Assembly: GCF_002878395.1 (NCBI RefSeq) | Contig: NC_061112.1 | Coordinates: 43,164,627-43,228,626 of the forward strand | Direction: 5' to 3' | From: Capsicum annuum | Lineage: Eukaryota; Streptophyta; Magnoliopsida; Solanales; Solanaceae | DNA: 64,000 nt | In this document: in pieces, positions 11,431 to 21,699 of the stretch | Layout of the letters: each line of letters opens with the position of its first letter | Numbering within the stretch: position 1 is the first letter of the stretch | The notes under the pieces: model-generated | Databases searched by the model: none | What the model was told of the DNA's origin: nothing | The model's input: the letters and a program-made list of their open reading frames with translations, nothing else | Translations under genes and position numbers: made by a program

Positions 11431-13151
11431 ATGATAATCCCCATCCAAACCCTAATTTCTTCATTTTCTCTTTCAATTTTCTTAAGAATATATATTAGGT
11501 TTCAATCAAGAAAAATTAATCTTCCAAAAATCATTCATAAATCTTCAAGATTTCTTCAAGAATCAAGTTCCTCATAGTGTGGGCTTCAAGAATCATTTAT
11601 TATAAGTGCGGATAGAGTCTCAAGCACTAGAATTCATCCAATTTCAAAGATTAAGGTATGTGGGATTTTGAACAAGAGCAATCCTTTCGTTCTTGTGCCC
11701 AAAGCTTTGATTTCTATCATGGATTTATATGATTTTGCAAATGGGTTTATAACCGAATTACTTTATCATAAGATTATGAGAATATAAATTGTTCAAGATT
11801 TGTTATGCATGATTATTTTACTATTCCCAAGTTATGACTTGATATTTAATACTGTAAATTTCATATTTCTACCATGAGTAGATATTTCAAATGCTTTCAA
11901 GATATGTGTCAAGGTTTAAGCTTCCTTATGACAAATTGATTTATTGAGTGTATTGATTCATGAGATTGAGTTGTTACAATGAGTCTTGATATTTTTTCAA
12001 AGTTATTGATGTTGCCATAATTTAATGAATTGATACATTTTGATATTGAGAAAGATTGATTTGATTTGTGTCGAGTTAGGAATCCACAAATTGATTATGA
12101 TTTGATAAATGAGAAAGAGATTTGATTTGATCTTCATGATAGACCCTTGTGATATTTGTAGTGGATTTCCTAACGCGTTCTGAGCTTGTGTCTGAGAGTA
12201 GTATTTAGCACCGAGCAGAAAATATGGTATTTCCCCTAAAATTATGTGCCACCGTAGGATTGATATTGATAATTGTAGGCCAGAGGCTGAGTATGAGATT
12301 GTGATCACTAAATATAGGTTATACTCCCTGGCAAGAGTACGACGCTCCCGCCAATGTAGGGTTCTCTCCTTAGGAGGGCAAAATATAAGACACCATGTAG
12401 TTCACATGGTTTATGTCAGTTATAAGAACCTTCCATGTCCATAAGAGTTGAGTTTCTTGAATTACCGAGTCACTCCGAGTCTTGAGTTAAAGAGTTGAGT
12501 TATTTATGATGATTTATAAGGTTTTTATCATATGATTTATTTACTATGAGATTATGAAAAGTATGTTTCAATCTAATTCAAGCCAAGTGAGCCATCATTG
12601 TACATATGCATATTTTCATGATATTGATGATGATATTTACATTGTTGCATGCACCCCCACATACTTAGTACATTCCAAAGTGCTGACCCACATATTTTTC
12701 TATGGGCTATATTTTCTCGTAATGTAGGTTTTGTTACTCAGCCACAGCCGCATTAGCGATATTCGAGTGCCTCAACTACGCTCCTACAGTAGAGAGTCCT
12801 CATGATTCAAGGACTGTGTCTATATTTTTATGATTTCATTTTGTTGTTATGGTTTTTAGTACTGTTGAGTCAGTTGGGGGTTTGTTCTAATGGCTCCTTG
12901 ATTTTGATGTATAGAGGTTTTGTCAGACTAGAGGGTTGGTGTGTACAGACATTCAATATATTTTAGTTGTACAGTCTAGTATTTTCCAGTATTTCACTTG
13001 AACCTAATGTGGTATATCTCTTTGTTGTGCATGACTATTATTGAATTGAATTCTTTGAGGTAGTGACTGGCTCCGAGGGTTAGCTTAGGGCTAGTGTAGC
13101 CCTTAGCACCGTGTGGCATCTCAGAATGAAATTTCATGGCGTTACAAAGCT

Positions 13152-13163
13152 TGGTATCAGAGC
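13152..13163 (+). promoter_or_regulatory. Primer-binding site (initiator tRNA-Met type)
   Basis: TGGTATCAGAGC lies five bases after the LTR end. It is the standard complement of the plant initiator tRNA-Met 3' end used by many copia and chromovirus elements. Confidence 0.9.
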
Positions 13164-13366
13164 CTAAGATTTAAGGAGTCCTAGGTACTAGGGATTCTGA
13201 CATGCCGCGTTATGTAGAGTCTTGATCATCAGTGTGTAGCGCACCACATCTATGAGCAAGAGGCTATAGAACGTTTTAGGAAAAGTCGTTTCTTTCTTTC
13301 TAAATTTTATTGTGCCTACAACTGTCTCTTTATCTGTGATTAACTCGTGCGCTCTTATAATAGAAA

Positions 13367-14430
13367 ATGTCTCCTCATCGAGCTCATAGAAACAATGAGC
13401 AACCTCCACCCGTTGATCCCTTGAATGAGCACATGTCTCATGCGGAATTCCAGGAGGCTTTTCAGGTGCTAGCCCAGGCAGTTACCGCCATTGCTCAACC
13501 TAATACCCAGATTACTGTTCCGTCTCCACAAGAGAATAATTCAGCTACATCTTGAGTTCATGAATTTATGCGGATGAATCCGCCTGAGTTCTATGAGTCA
13601 AAGGTAGGTGAAGACCCACAGATGTACTTAGATAAAATAAGAAAGATCACCCTGATTATGCACGTGACTGAGGAGGAGAGTGTTGAATTGGCTGCCTATT
13701 GAATGAAAGATATTGCATATGATTGGGTGGAGATGTGGAGGAAGAGTAGAGGGGAGGATGTCGCTCCCATGACTTAGAAGTTATTCTAGGATGCGTTCTT
13801 GGATAGATTTTTTCCTCTTAAGATGAGGAAAGCAAAGATAGAGTAATTCATGAATTTGAGACAAGGCTCCAGGATTGTTAAGGAGTATTATCTTAGATTC
13901 AATCAGTTATCCAAATATTCTCCTAGTATGATGGCTGACTCCAGGACCATCATGAGTTAGTTCATGACCGTTGTGTTGAGTTACGTTGTGAAAAAGTGTA
14001 GATCTGCTATGCTTAATAGGGAGATGGACCTTTCTCAGTTGATGATACATGCCCAAAAGATTAAAGCTGAAAATGTGAAAGAGAGGGAGAAAGTAAGAGG
14101 GAATAAAAGAACTAGATCAGAGTAGTGGGGATTCGATCAGTCCAGATTCTATGGAGGGAACTGCCCTCAATTCCAGGGACGTCTATTTATGCCCACACTT
14201 TCCTCAGTTAGTGCTCCCACACCTAGAAGTAGGCAGGAGTAGGGGAACAGTCCTATCCCGTCCAGGTCTTAGGAAAGTGTAGGTAACCGACCTCGTCCTT
14301 CTTCATGTGCCAAGTATGGTAGAGATCATTTTGGCAAGTGTTTTGTTGATCAGAAGGGTTTCTTTAGTTGAGCCAAGTTGGGCCACCGAATTAGAGATTA
14401 TCCTTATGCTAGATAGGGGAGTCGAGATGC
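13367..14430 (+). pseudogene. Tekay-type gag
   Basis: The start codon at 13367 opens MSPHRAHRNNEQPPPVDPLN and runs 62 codons to an in-frame stop. Continuing past it gives VHEFMRMNPPEFYESKVGED, then MYLDKIRKITLIMHVTEEES and a stop after VELAAY. The pattern 'F-R-NPP-F-GSKV-EDPQ-F-----K---AM-VT--E-VELAAYQLKDVA--W' is the Tekay/Del gag core. A zinc-knuckle region near 14305-14400 (CAKYGRDHFGKCF, later KLGHRIRDYPYAR) has lost most of its Cys residues. More than five stop codons are visible. Gag would package element RNA in cytoplasmic particles; this copy cannot. Confidence 0.85.
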
Positions 14431-14559
14431 TCATCCCCAGAGTCAGGCTACCAGAGCCCCCACTCCCGTAGTCCACCCAGTTTCTCCTCAGGGTGCCTCT
14501 TCTAGTACTACTGGCGGTTCATGCCAGAATTGCTTCTATGTTATACCACCTCGCCAAGA

Positions 14560-14990
14560 GCAGGAAGACTCTCCAGATATTATCACTGGTATGCTCCGTG
14601 TCTTTTATTTTGATGTGTATGTATTGATGGACCCTAGTTCGAGTTTCTCTTATGTGAAACCTCTGGTTGCTGTAAATTTTGAGATGGACCCTGAACAGAT
14701 TCTTGAGCCTATTCTAGTTTCTATCCCGGTAGGAGAATTTATTATTGCTAAGTGAGTGTATAAGAAGTGTCCTGTCATTGTCCTTCATTGGGTCATATAT
14801 GCTGATTTGATTGAGCTAGATATGGTTGATTTTGATGTCATTCTAGGTATAGATTGGCTTCACTCATGCTATGTGTCTATAGATTGTCGTACCCACGTGG
14901 TCAAGTTTTAGTTTCCTGACGAGACCATTTTTGAGTGGTCCGGGAGTTCTGTAACTCTGAAGAGCCATTTCATATCCTACCTCAAAGCTA
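14560..14990 (+). pseudogene. Chromovirus aspartic protease
   Basis: The frame gives MLRVFYFDVYVLMDPSSSFSY, then PLVAVNFEMDPEQI, an in-frame stop after IIAK, and YADLIELDMVDFDVILGIDW with LHSCYVSIDCRTHVVKF. The catalytic position normally reads D-P/S/T-G-[AS]; here it is DPSSS, so the glycine is lost. DFDVILGMDWL is the well-known distal protease motif. A further stop follows KF. Non-functional. Confidence 0.82.
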
Positions 14991-15059
14991 GGAAGTTGAT
15001 TTTAAAAGGTTCCATCTATCACATAGTTCGAGCTAAACACCTCAAGTCTGAGACTCTGA

Positions 15060-16575
15060 CTATTCAGTCAGTTACCATTGTAAATGAGTTTCCCAATGTT
15101 TTCTCAGAAGATCTCCCAGGGTCCCACCTGATAGAGAAATAGAATTTAGGATCAATCTCCTTCCCGACACTCAGTTTATTTCCATTTCTCCGTACCGTAT
15201 GGCTCCCACAGAACTTAAAGAGTTGAAGGAGCAACTCAAAGATCTCTTAGACAAAGGCTTTATCAGAACTAGTGTTTCCCCATGGGGTGCACCTGTTATA
15301 TTCATGCATAAGAAAGATGGTACATTGCGTATGTGTATTGACTACCGTCAACTCAACAAGGTAACTATCAAGAACAAGTACCCTCTTCCTAGAATCGATG
15401 ATTTATTTGATCAGCTACAGGGTGCAAGTTATTTCTCAAAGATAGACCTTAGATTCGGCTATCATCAGCTTAAAGTGAGAGAGTGTGATATTTCAAAGAC
15501 AACCTTCCGAACCCGTTATGGTCACTTTGAGTTTCTTGTCATATCCTTTGGGTTAACCAATGCTCCAAAAGCCTTCATGGACCTCATGAATCGAGTGTTC
15601 AAGCAATATCTTGATATTTTTGTCGTTGTATTCATAGACGATATTCTTGTGTATTCCCAAAAGAGAGGATGATCATGCCGACCATCTTAGAATTGTCTTG
15701 CAAACTCCTAAAGCTCATCAATTATTTGCTAAATTTAGCAAGTGTGAATTTTGGCTAAGGTCAGTTGCTTTTCTGGGTCACATTTTTTCTACCGAAGGCA
15801 TTAGAGTTGATCCCCAAAAGATAAAAACTATAAAGAATTGGCCTAGACCTACCTCTCTATCTGACATTAGGAGTTTCATGGGTCTAGCTAGTTACTACCA
15901 TCATTTTATTGTGGGTTTCTCTTCCATTGTGTCTCCCATGACCCGGTTGACCCAAAAGAAAGTTAAGTTCCAGTGGAAAGATACCTATGAGAAGAGTTTT
16001 CAGGAGTTAAAGACTCGACTCACTTTAGCCCCAGTATTAGTTTTACCCGATGGTACTGATGGTTTTATGGTGTATTGTGATGCTTCTAGAGTTGGTTTGG
16101 GTTGTGTGTTGATGCAGAGGGGTAGAGTTATTGCTTATGCCTCTAGACAATTGAAGCCTCATGAGAAGAATTACCCATCCCATGATCTTGAATTAGCAGC
16201 CGTAGTTTTTGCTTTGAAAATCTGGAGACATTATCTGTATGGTGTCTATATTGATGTCTTTACGGGCCATAAAAGCTTGCAGTATATGTTCACCCAGAAG
16301 GAGTTGAACCTTAAGCAGAGACAGTGGTTGGAGTTGTTAAAAGATTTTGATATGAGTGTGTTGTATCACCCGGGCAAGGCCAATATTGTGGCAAATGCTC
16401 TTAGCAGGTTGTCTATGGGTAGTGTAGCTCATGTAGAGAATAATAAGAAAGAATTGGCACGTGATGTGCATCGTTTGGATAGGTTGGGTGTTAGATTGCT
16501 TGATTTTGCTGAAGGAAGTATGTTAGTTCAGAGTAGTTTTGAGTCCTCTTTGGTTTTGGAGGTAAAGGAGAAGTA
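15060..16575 (+). pseudogene. Reverse transcriptase and RNase H of the Tekay-type element
   Basis: The open stretch 15199-15672 contains [49 protein letters not shown] and the catalytic [12 protein letters not shown] short indel near 15661-15668 shifts the frame. The protein continues at about 15662-16575 with HADHLRIVLQ, SKCEFWLRSVAFLGH, WPRPTSLSDIRSFMGLASYY and the RNase H domain (VYCDASRVGLGCVLMQRGRV, LELAAVVFALKIWRHYLYG, YHPGKANIVANALSR). Two conserved RNase H acidic positions look changed: FTGHKSLQY for FTDHKSLQY, and ANALSR for ADALSR. The enzyme would copy element RNA into DNA; the frameshift and these changes argue against activity. Confidence 0.92.
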
Positions 16576-17482
16576 AGACAGGGATCCTAGTTTGGTCAGA
16601 CTGAAGGATTCAGTTAAAGACCAAAAAGTAGAGGTTTTCTCCCAAAGGGGAGATGGTGTATTGAGATTGCAGGGTAGATTGTGTGTTCCCCATATTGATG
16701 ATCTAAGGCAAAGAATTATAGCTGAAGCGTATGGTACGCGATATTCTATTCATCTCGGTGCTACCAAGATGTACCGCAATTTGTGGGAAATCTATTGGTG
16801 AAATGGTATGAAGAAAGACATAGCAGGATTTGTAGCAAAGTGTTCTACTTGTCAACAGGTTAAGGTAGAGCACCAAAAGCCTGATGGTGTAATGCAAGAG
16901 TTTAGTATTCCTACTTGGAAGTGGGAAGAAGTGAATATGGATTTCATAATTGGTTTGCCTCCTTCTCATCATCATCATGATTTGATTTGGGTTGTAGTAG
17001 ACCGATTGACTAAATCAGCTCATTTCTTGCCAGAGCATTCATCTTATACAGCTGAGGATTATTCTAGATTGTATATTCGAGAATTCGTTAGACTTCATGG
17101 AGTTTCTTTTCTGTTATCTCCAATAGGGGTACTCAGTTTACATCCCAATTTTAGAGGGCTTTTCAAAAGGGTCTCGGTACCCAAGTTCTTCTAAGTTCTG
17201 CTTTCCATCCACAAACAGATGGTCAGGCTGAGCGGACCATTCAGACTTTAGAAGATATGTTAAGGGTATGTGCCCTTGATTTTAAAGGTAGCTGGGATGA
17301 GCATTTGCCATTACGAATTTGCTTATAACAATAGTTTTCATGCTAGTATTCAGATGGCCCTGTTTGAAACTTTGTATGGGAGAAAATATAGATCACCTAT
17401 AGGTTGGTTTGAAGTAGGAGAAACAGCTGTGATTGGGCCCGATGTTCTATTCGAGGCTATGGAAAAATTTAAGTTGATTTGA
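16576..17482 (+). pseudogene. Integrase of the Tekay-type element
   Basis: The N-terminal zinc-binding region is split by a stop at about 16799. The first His of HHCC appears as Tyr (AYGTRYSIHLGATKMY) and the Cys pair is CSTCQQVKVEHQ. The catalytic core begins WEEVNMDFIIGLP and VVVDRLTKSAHFLP (first Asp present). Frame slips at about 17115-17200 disrupt the second Asp region ('SDRGTQF' is readable only across frames). After it come FHPQTDGQAERTIQTLEDML and, in a further frame, YEFAYNNSFHASIQMALFET and YGRKYRSPIGW. Stops and frameshifts make it inactive. Confidence 0.9.
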
Positions 17483-17488
17483 GAAAGA

Positions 17489-18010
17489 TTGAAGACCGGT
17501 CAAAGTCGTCAGAAGTCGTACGCGGATGTGAGAAGAAAAGATCTTGAATTTAATGTTAATGATTTGGTGTACTTGAAGGTTTCACCTATAAAAGGGGTGA
17601 AAAGATTTGGGAAGAAGGGAAAGCTTAGTCCCCATTATGTTGGTCCGTATAGGATTCTAAGCCGTGTTAGGAAAGTAGCATAAGAGGTGGAGTTACCCGC
17701 GGAGTTGTCTAAAGTTTATCTGGTATTCCATGTTTCTATTCTTAAGAAGTGTATTGGTGGTTCTGTCGTGGTTGATTCTTCCGAAAGCTTAGATATTCAG
17801 GATAGCCTTTCATTCGAGGAGATTTTGGTTGAGATTATGGATTCTCAAATCCGTAGGCTAAGGAACAAAGAAGTTCCTTTGGTTAAAGTGTTTTGGCAAA
17901 ATCAATCTATTGAGGGTGATACTAGGGAAGCCGAAGCTGATATGCAAGCCAAGTACCTTCATCTCTTTTCTGTGAGTTTAGAGCGAGCAGAAGGTACCAT
18001 TCTTTCTTAA
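17489..18010 (+). pseudogene. Integrase C-terminus with chromodomain-like tail
   Basis: The frame 17489-17683 has QSYADVRRKDLEF-type sequence, VYLKVSPIKGVKRFGKKGKL and YVGPYRILSRV (the GPY/F motif of chromoviruses). After a stop, 17687-18010 has ELPAELSKVYLVFHVSILKK, EEILVEIMDSQIRRLRNKEV, VKVFWQNQSIEGDTREAEAD and KYLHLF. The run 'I-D-Q-R-LRNKEIP-VKV-W-N---EEATWE-E--M---YP-LF' is the chromodomain tail of Tekay elements, believed to direct integration to heterochromatin. The aromatic cage is altered (TREAE where TWEAE is usual). Confidence 0.85.
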
Positions 18011-18186
18011 TTCTGCCCCTTCTTATTAAAGACTCAGTTGTGTATCTACTTCCATCACGAATTCATGCATTTTGTATGGTATCCCAAGGTATAGAGTGAA
18101 GTAAGTCCTTTGAGTGAGTCATTCCAGCTATACGTCCTTATTTTCTCTTGTTCTTGTCCTATTTGGCAACATTCGAGGATGAATAT

Positions 18187-18204
18187 TTCCAAAGGGGAAG
18201 ATAT
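18187..18204 (+). promoter_or_regulatory. Polypurine tract
   Basis: AAAGGGGAAGATA ends just before the 3' LTR start at 18205. It is the expected plus-strand priming site for chromovirus replication. Confidence 0.85.
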
Positions 18205-20471
18205 TGTAATACCCCGAGACTCTAACCAATAGTGCAACCATGACTCAAGCTCATGAGAAATAAATTATAGTTCTTTGGTTGTTTTCTGATCAAGGGTGAT
18301 GTGTACTAAGGCCTCAAAGATGTCCTAGCGATTAGGTGAATCAAAACATCTTTTACAGATTGAATTCTTGAGAAGGATTTTGGCATAGACAACTTCAAAC
18401 TATCATATCTCTTGCTACCCTAAGAATTTTTTAGCTCATGACCCACCAACAGATAGATAATTGAATTAGTTTTCCAACTGTACCAGTTTCATCCAAATTT
18501 GGTATCGGAGCAAAGAGTTGTGCCCATTTTACTCCAGTGTGTCAGCTTGGAACAAGCCTGACGGCTTGTCACAAAATATCGTCACCATAAGCAGAAAGTC
18601 ACAAAATCCAACATTTTGTGATGATATTTTGTGACGACTGGTCACAAGTCTGACGACTTGTCACGAATGTCGTCAGCTATTTTTTTGCAGCAATTAAGGG
18701 ACATTTTTGTAAGGGTATTTTGGTCTTTTTCCATTTTTTGGAGGCCTATATAAATATGAGAATCCCCATCCATACCCTAATTTCTTCTTTCTCTCTTCCA
18801 ATTTTCTTAAGAATATATATTAGGGTTTCAATCAAGAAAATTTAATCTTCCAAAAATCATCCATAAATCTTCAAGATTTCTTCAAGAATCAAGTTCCTTA
18901 TAGTGTGGGCTTCAATAATCATTTATTACAAGCGCGGATAGAGTCTCAAGCACTAGAATTAATCCAATTTCAAAGATTAAGGTATGTGGGGTTTTGAACA
19001 AGAGTAATCCTTTCGTTCTTGTGCCCAAAGCTTTGATTTCTATCATGGATTTATATGATTTTGCAAGTGGGTTTATACCCAAATTACTTCATCATAAGAT
19101 TATGAGAATATAAATTGTTCAAGATTTGTTATGCATGATTATTTTACTATTCCCAAGTTATGACTTGATATTTAATATTGTGAATTTCATATTTCTACCA
19201 TGAGTAGATATTTCAAATGCTTTCAAGATATGTGTCAAGCTTTAAGCTTCCTTATGACAAATTGGATTATTGAGTATATTGAATCATGAGATTGAGTTGT
19301 TACAATGAGTCTTGATATTTCTTCAAAGTTATTGATGTTCCCATGATTTAATGAATTGATACATTTTGATATTGAAAAAGATTGATTTGATTTGAGTCGA
19401 GTTAGAAATCCACAAATTGATTATGATTTATAAATGAGAAACAGATTTGATTTGATCTTCATGATATACCCTTGTGATATTTGTGGTGGATTTCCTAATG
19501 CATTCTGATCTTGTGTCTAGGAGTAGTATTTAGCACCGTGCGGAAAATGTGGTATTTCCCCCGAAACTACGTGCCACCATAGGATTGATATTGATAATTA
19601 TGGGTCAGAGGCCGAGTATGAGATTGTGATCACTAAATTTAGGTTATACTTCCTGGCAATAGTACGACGCTCCCGCCAATGTGGGTTTCTCTCCTTAGGA
19701 GGGAAAAACGTTGGACTCCATGTAGCTCACATGGTTTATGTCGGTTATAAGAACCTCCCATGTCTATAAGAATTGAGTTTCTTGAATTACCGAGTCACTC
19801 CGAGTCTTGAGTTGAAGAGTTGAGTTGTTTATGATGATTTATGAGGATTTTATCATATGATTTATTTACTATGAGATTATGAAAAATATGTTTCAATCTA
19901 ATTCAAGCCAAGTGAGCCATCATTGTACATATAGATATTTTCATGATATTGATGATGATATTTACATTGTTGCATGCACCCCCACATACTTAGTACATTC
20001 CAAAGTGCTGACCCACATATTTTTCTATGGGCTACAGTTTCTCGTAATGTAGGTTCAGGTACTAGCCGCAGCCGCGTTAGCGATATTCGAGTGCCTCAAC
20101 TATGTTCTCTCAGTGGTGAGTCCTCATGGTTCGAGGACCGTGTCTATATTTTTGTGATATCATTTTGCTGTGATGGCTTTCAGTACTGTTGAGTCAGTTG
20201 GGGGTTTGTCCCAATGGGTCCTTGATTCTGATGTATAGAGGCTTTGTCAGACTAGAGGGTTGGTGTGTACAGACATTGAATATATTTTGGTTGTACAGTC
20301 TAGTATTCTCCAGTATTTCTCTTGAACCCGATGTGGTATATCTCTTTGTTGTGCATGACTATTGTTGAATTGAATTCCTTGAGGTAGTGTCTGGCTTCGA
20401 GGGTTAGCTTGGGGCTACATGTAGCCCTAAGCACTGTGTGGCATCTCGGAATGAAATTTTGGGGCGTTACA
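18205..20471 (+). repeat. 3' LTR of the Tekay-type element
   Basis: 2,267 bp, TGTAATACCCCG to GCGTTACA, collinear with 10849-13146. It lacks about 30 bases in the inverted-motif block near 18555. Point differences are scattered throughout, so the insertion is not recent. Confidence 0.9.
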
Positions 20472-20705
20472 GGTAGTAGCTATTGTTACTTCTAAACTTG
20501 GAAGAGAGTTACAAAGAAGGATATTTTGGTAAACAAATATTTTTTCATAAAAATATATAAATATTTATCATATTTAATACATCAAACTAAACACTATGTA
20601 AGAAATAGTATCTACATAATTAATGCCAACATTAAAAATACTTGTATTAACAATGCAGACATTACTAATACACTGCAATACATCGTAACTGACAAATCAC
20701 CCTAA

Positions 20706-21699
20706 CTAACAACTCCTTACAACTTACTGGCTAATATAGCCATTTTCACACTTCAAGCAACCGACAAATCACCCTAACTAACAACTCCTTCTCTACCTTT
20801 TACCAAACTAACACACAAGGACAAATCACCTCTTTACCAACTCAATCTCATGCAAACATATTCAACTATATATATATTAAACCAACACAAGTACAACAAG
20901 TTGGACAACAATTTGCTAGTGAATCGAAATAGGCCTCACACGGCTTCACTAGACTTTGATTTTGTATTTTGAACAAGAAAATGAGATGAATGACAAGTCA
21001 ACTATGCTAGTGAATCGAAAGAGCCCCACACGGCTTCACTAGACTTTATTTTTTTCGACAACACCTTGATGACAAGATTACATGAGATAGAAATTTAATA
21101 GCAATATCTAATGAACTAAGAATACACATCTTACACTGTATAAATAAAATCGGAGTCAAACACTTCCTCCACGGACTACCATACCATCCACACATGCTAC
21201 TAGTTACCACATTAGTCTATCACCATAAGGGGGTAAATCATTCTCGAACATCGGTTATTCAACTAAAATATTCATTTACGTAAAAGTCACCCTCGCTCTG
21301 ACTTCTAACTTTGTGACTTCACATCACCAACTTCTTGGTCTAATTTTACTATCAATAGGTCATGACAATAACACTTTAACGCATACTACTATTTGGGTGA
21401 AAATATAGTTCCAACATTCTACTACATATCATTCCCCCTGAAGCAAGACATTTGTAACATAAATTTGAAGGGGACTAAATACAATTAATACCTTAAGTTG
21501 AAAAGCACGATTCCATCAGGATCAATGTTTACATCGGAATCAATACACATTGAAGCACTAACGGACTCTTCCCAAGTCCTTGCAAAAATTTTAACTCTTA
21601 TATGGTTCAATCAGAAAGGACCATACCATTTAGATTCTAAACTTATGCACTTAAATCACCTCAATAATGAGACATATCTGAGGACATTAGAGTAAGGAA
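20706..21699. other. Non-coding repeats, no gene recognised
   Basis: GACAAATCACCCTAACTAAC occurs at about 20692 and again at about 20764, followed in both by AACTCCTT. A hairpin-bearing block recurs at 20916 and 21007. TCATTCCCCCTGAAGC near 21430 could be a minus-strand purine tract. No protein similarity was seen; the open frame 21498-21695 has no known domain. Confidence 0.35.
20908..21050. repeat. Duplicated hairpin: CTAGTGAA ... TTCACTAG
   Basis: Perfect 8-bp inverted arms CTAGTGAA and TTCACTAG occur at 20916-20923/20945-20952 and at 21007-21014/21035-21042. Loops are similar (CACACGGC shared). The two copies are 91 bp apart in direct order. Confidence 0.8.

Larger units (their letters stand above)
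10849..13146 (+). repeat. 5' LTR of the Tekay-type element
   Basis: 2,298 bp, bounded by TGTAATACCCCG and GCGTTACA. It contains a TATA-like box at 11421 and a run of short inverted motifs upstream of it. It is nearly collinear with 18205-20471 but keeps about 30 bases of the motif run (about 11201-11235) that the 3' LTR lacks. Confidence 0.9.
10849..20471 (+). mobile_element. Tekay/Del-type chromovirus (Ty3/gypsy), complete but decayed
   Basis: The 9.6-kb element has two LTRs of about 2.3 kb, both starting TGTAATACCCCGAGACT and ending GCGTTACA. An initiator-Met primer site lies at 13152, the order is gag, PR, RT, RNase H, INT and a chromodomain-like tail, and a polypurine tract lies just before the 3' LTR. 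The domain order, Met primer site and long LTRs fit the Tekay (Del) chromovirus lineage. Many stops and frameshifts occur in every gene. The flanking 5-mers (agttg before, ggtag after) match at only three positions, so the target duplication is eroded or absent. Confidence 0.9.
10317..20705. mobile_element. MITE-like TIR element, split by the chromovirus insertion
   Basis: The left end (10317-10390: GATCGTTTGGTAAAGTGTAT, then repeats of 'atgcattagttaatgtgtattatta') is matched imperfectly and inverted by 20600-20705, which on the minus strand reads GTGATTTGTCAGTTACG, then TGTATTGCAGTGTATTAG. The two halves are separated only by the LTR element 10849-20471. The original element would be about 760 bp and non-coding. 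The TIRs are too degenerate to assign a superfamily with confidence; hAT or PIF/Harbinger are possible. Confidence 0.5.

Noticed and set aside
12003..12308. 101-codon minus-strand ORF
   Set aside because: Lies in the LTR of the Tekay element; no domain, and the LTR is non-coding.
10844..20476. Perfect target duplication for the Tekay element
   Set aside because: Flanks are agttg and ggtag; only three of five bases match, so I do not claim an intact duplication.
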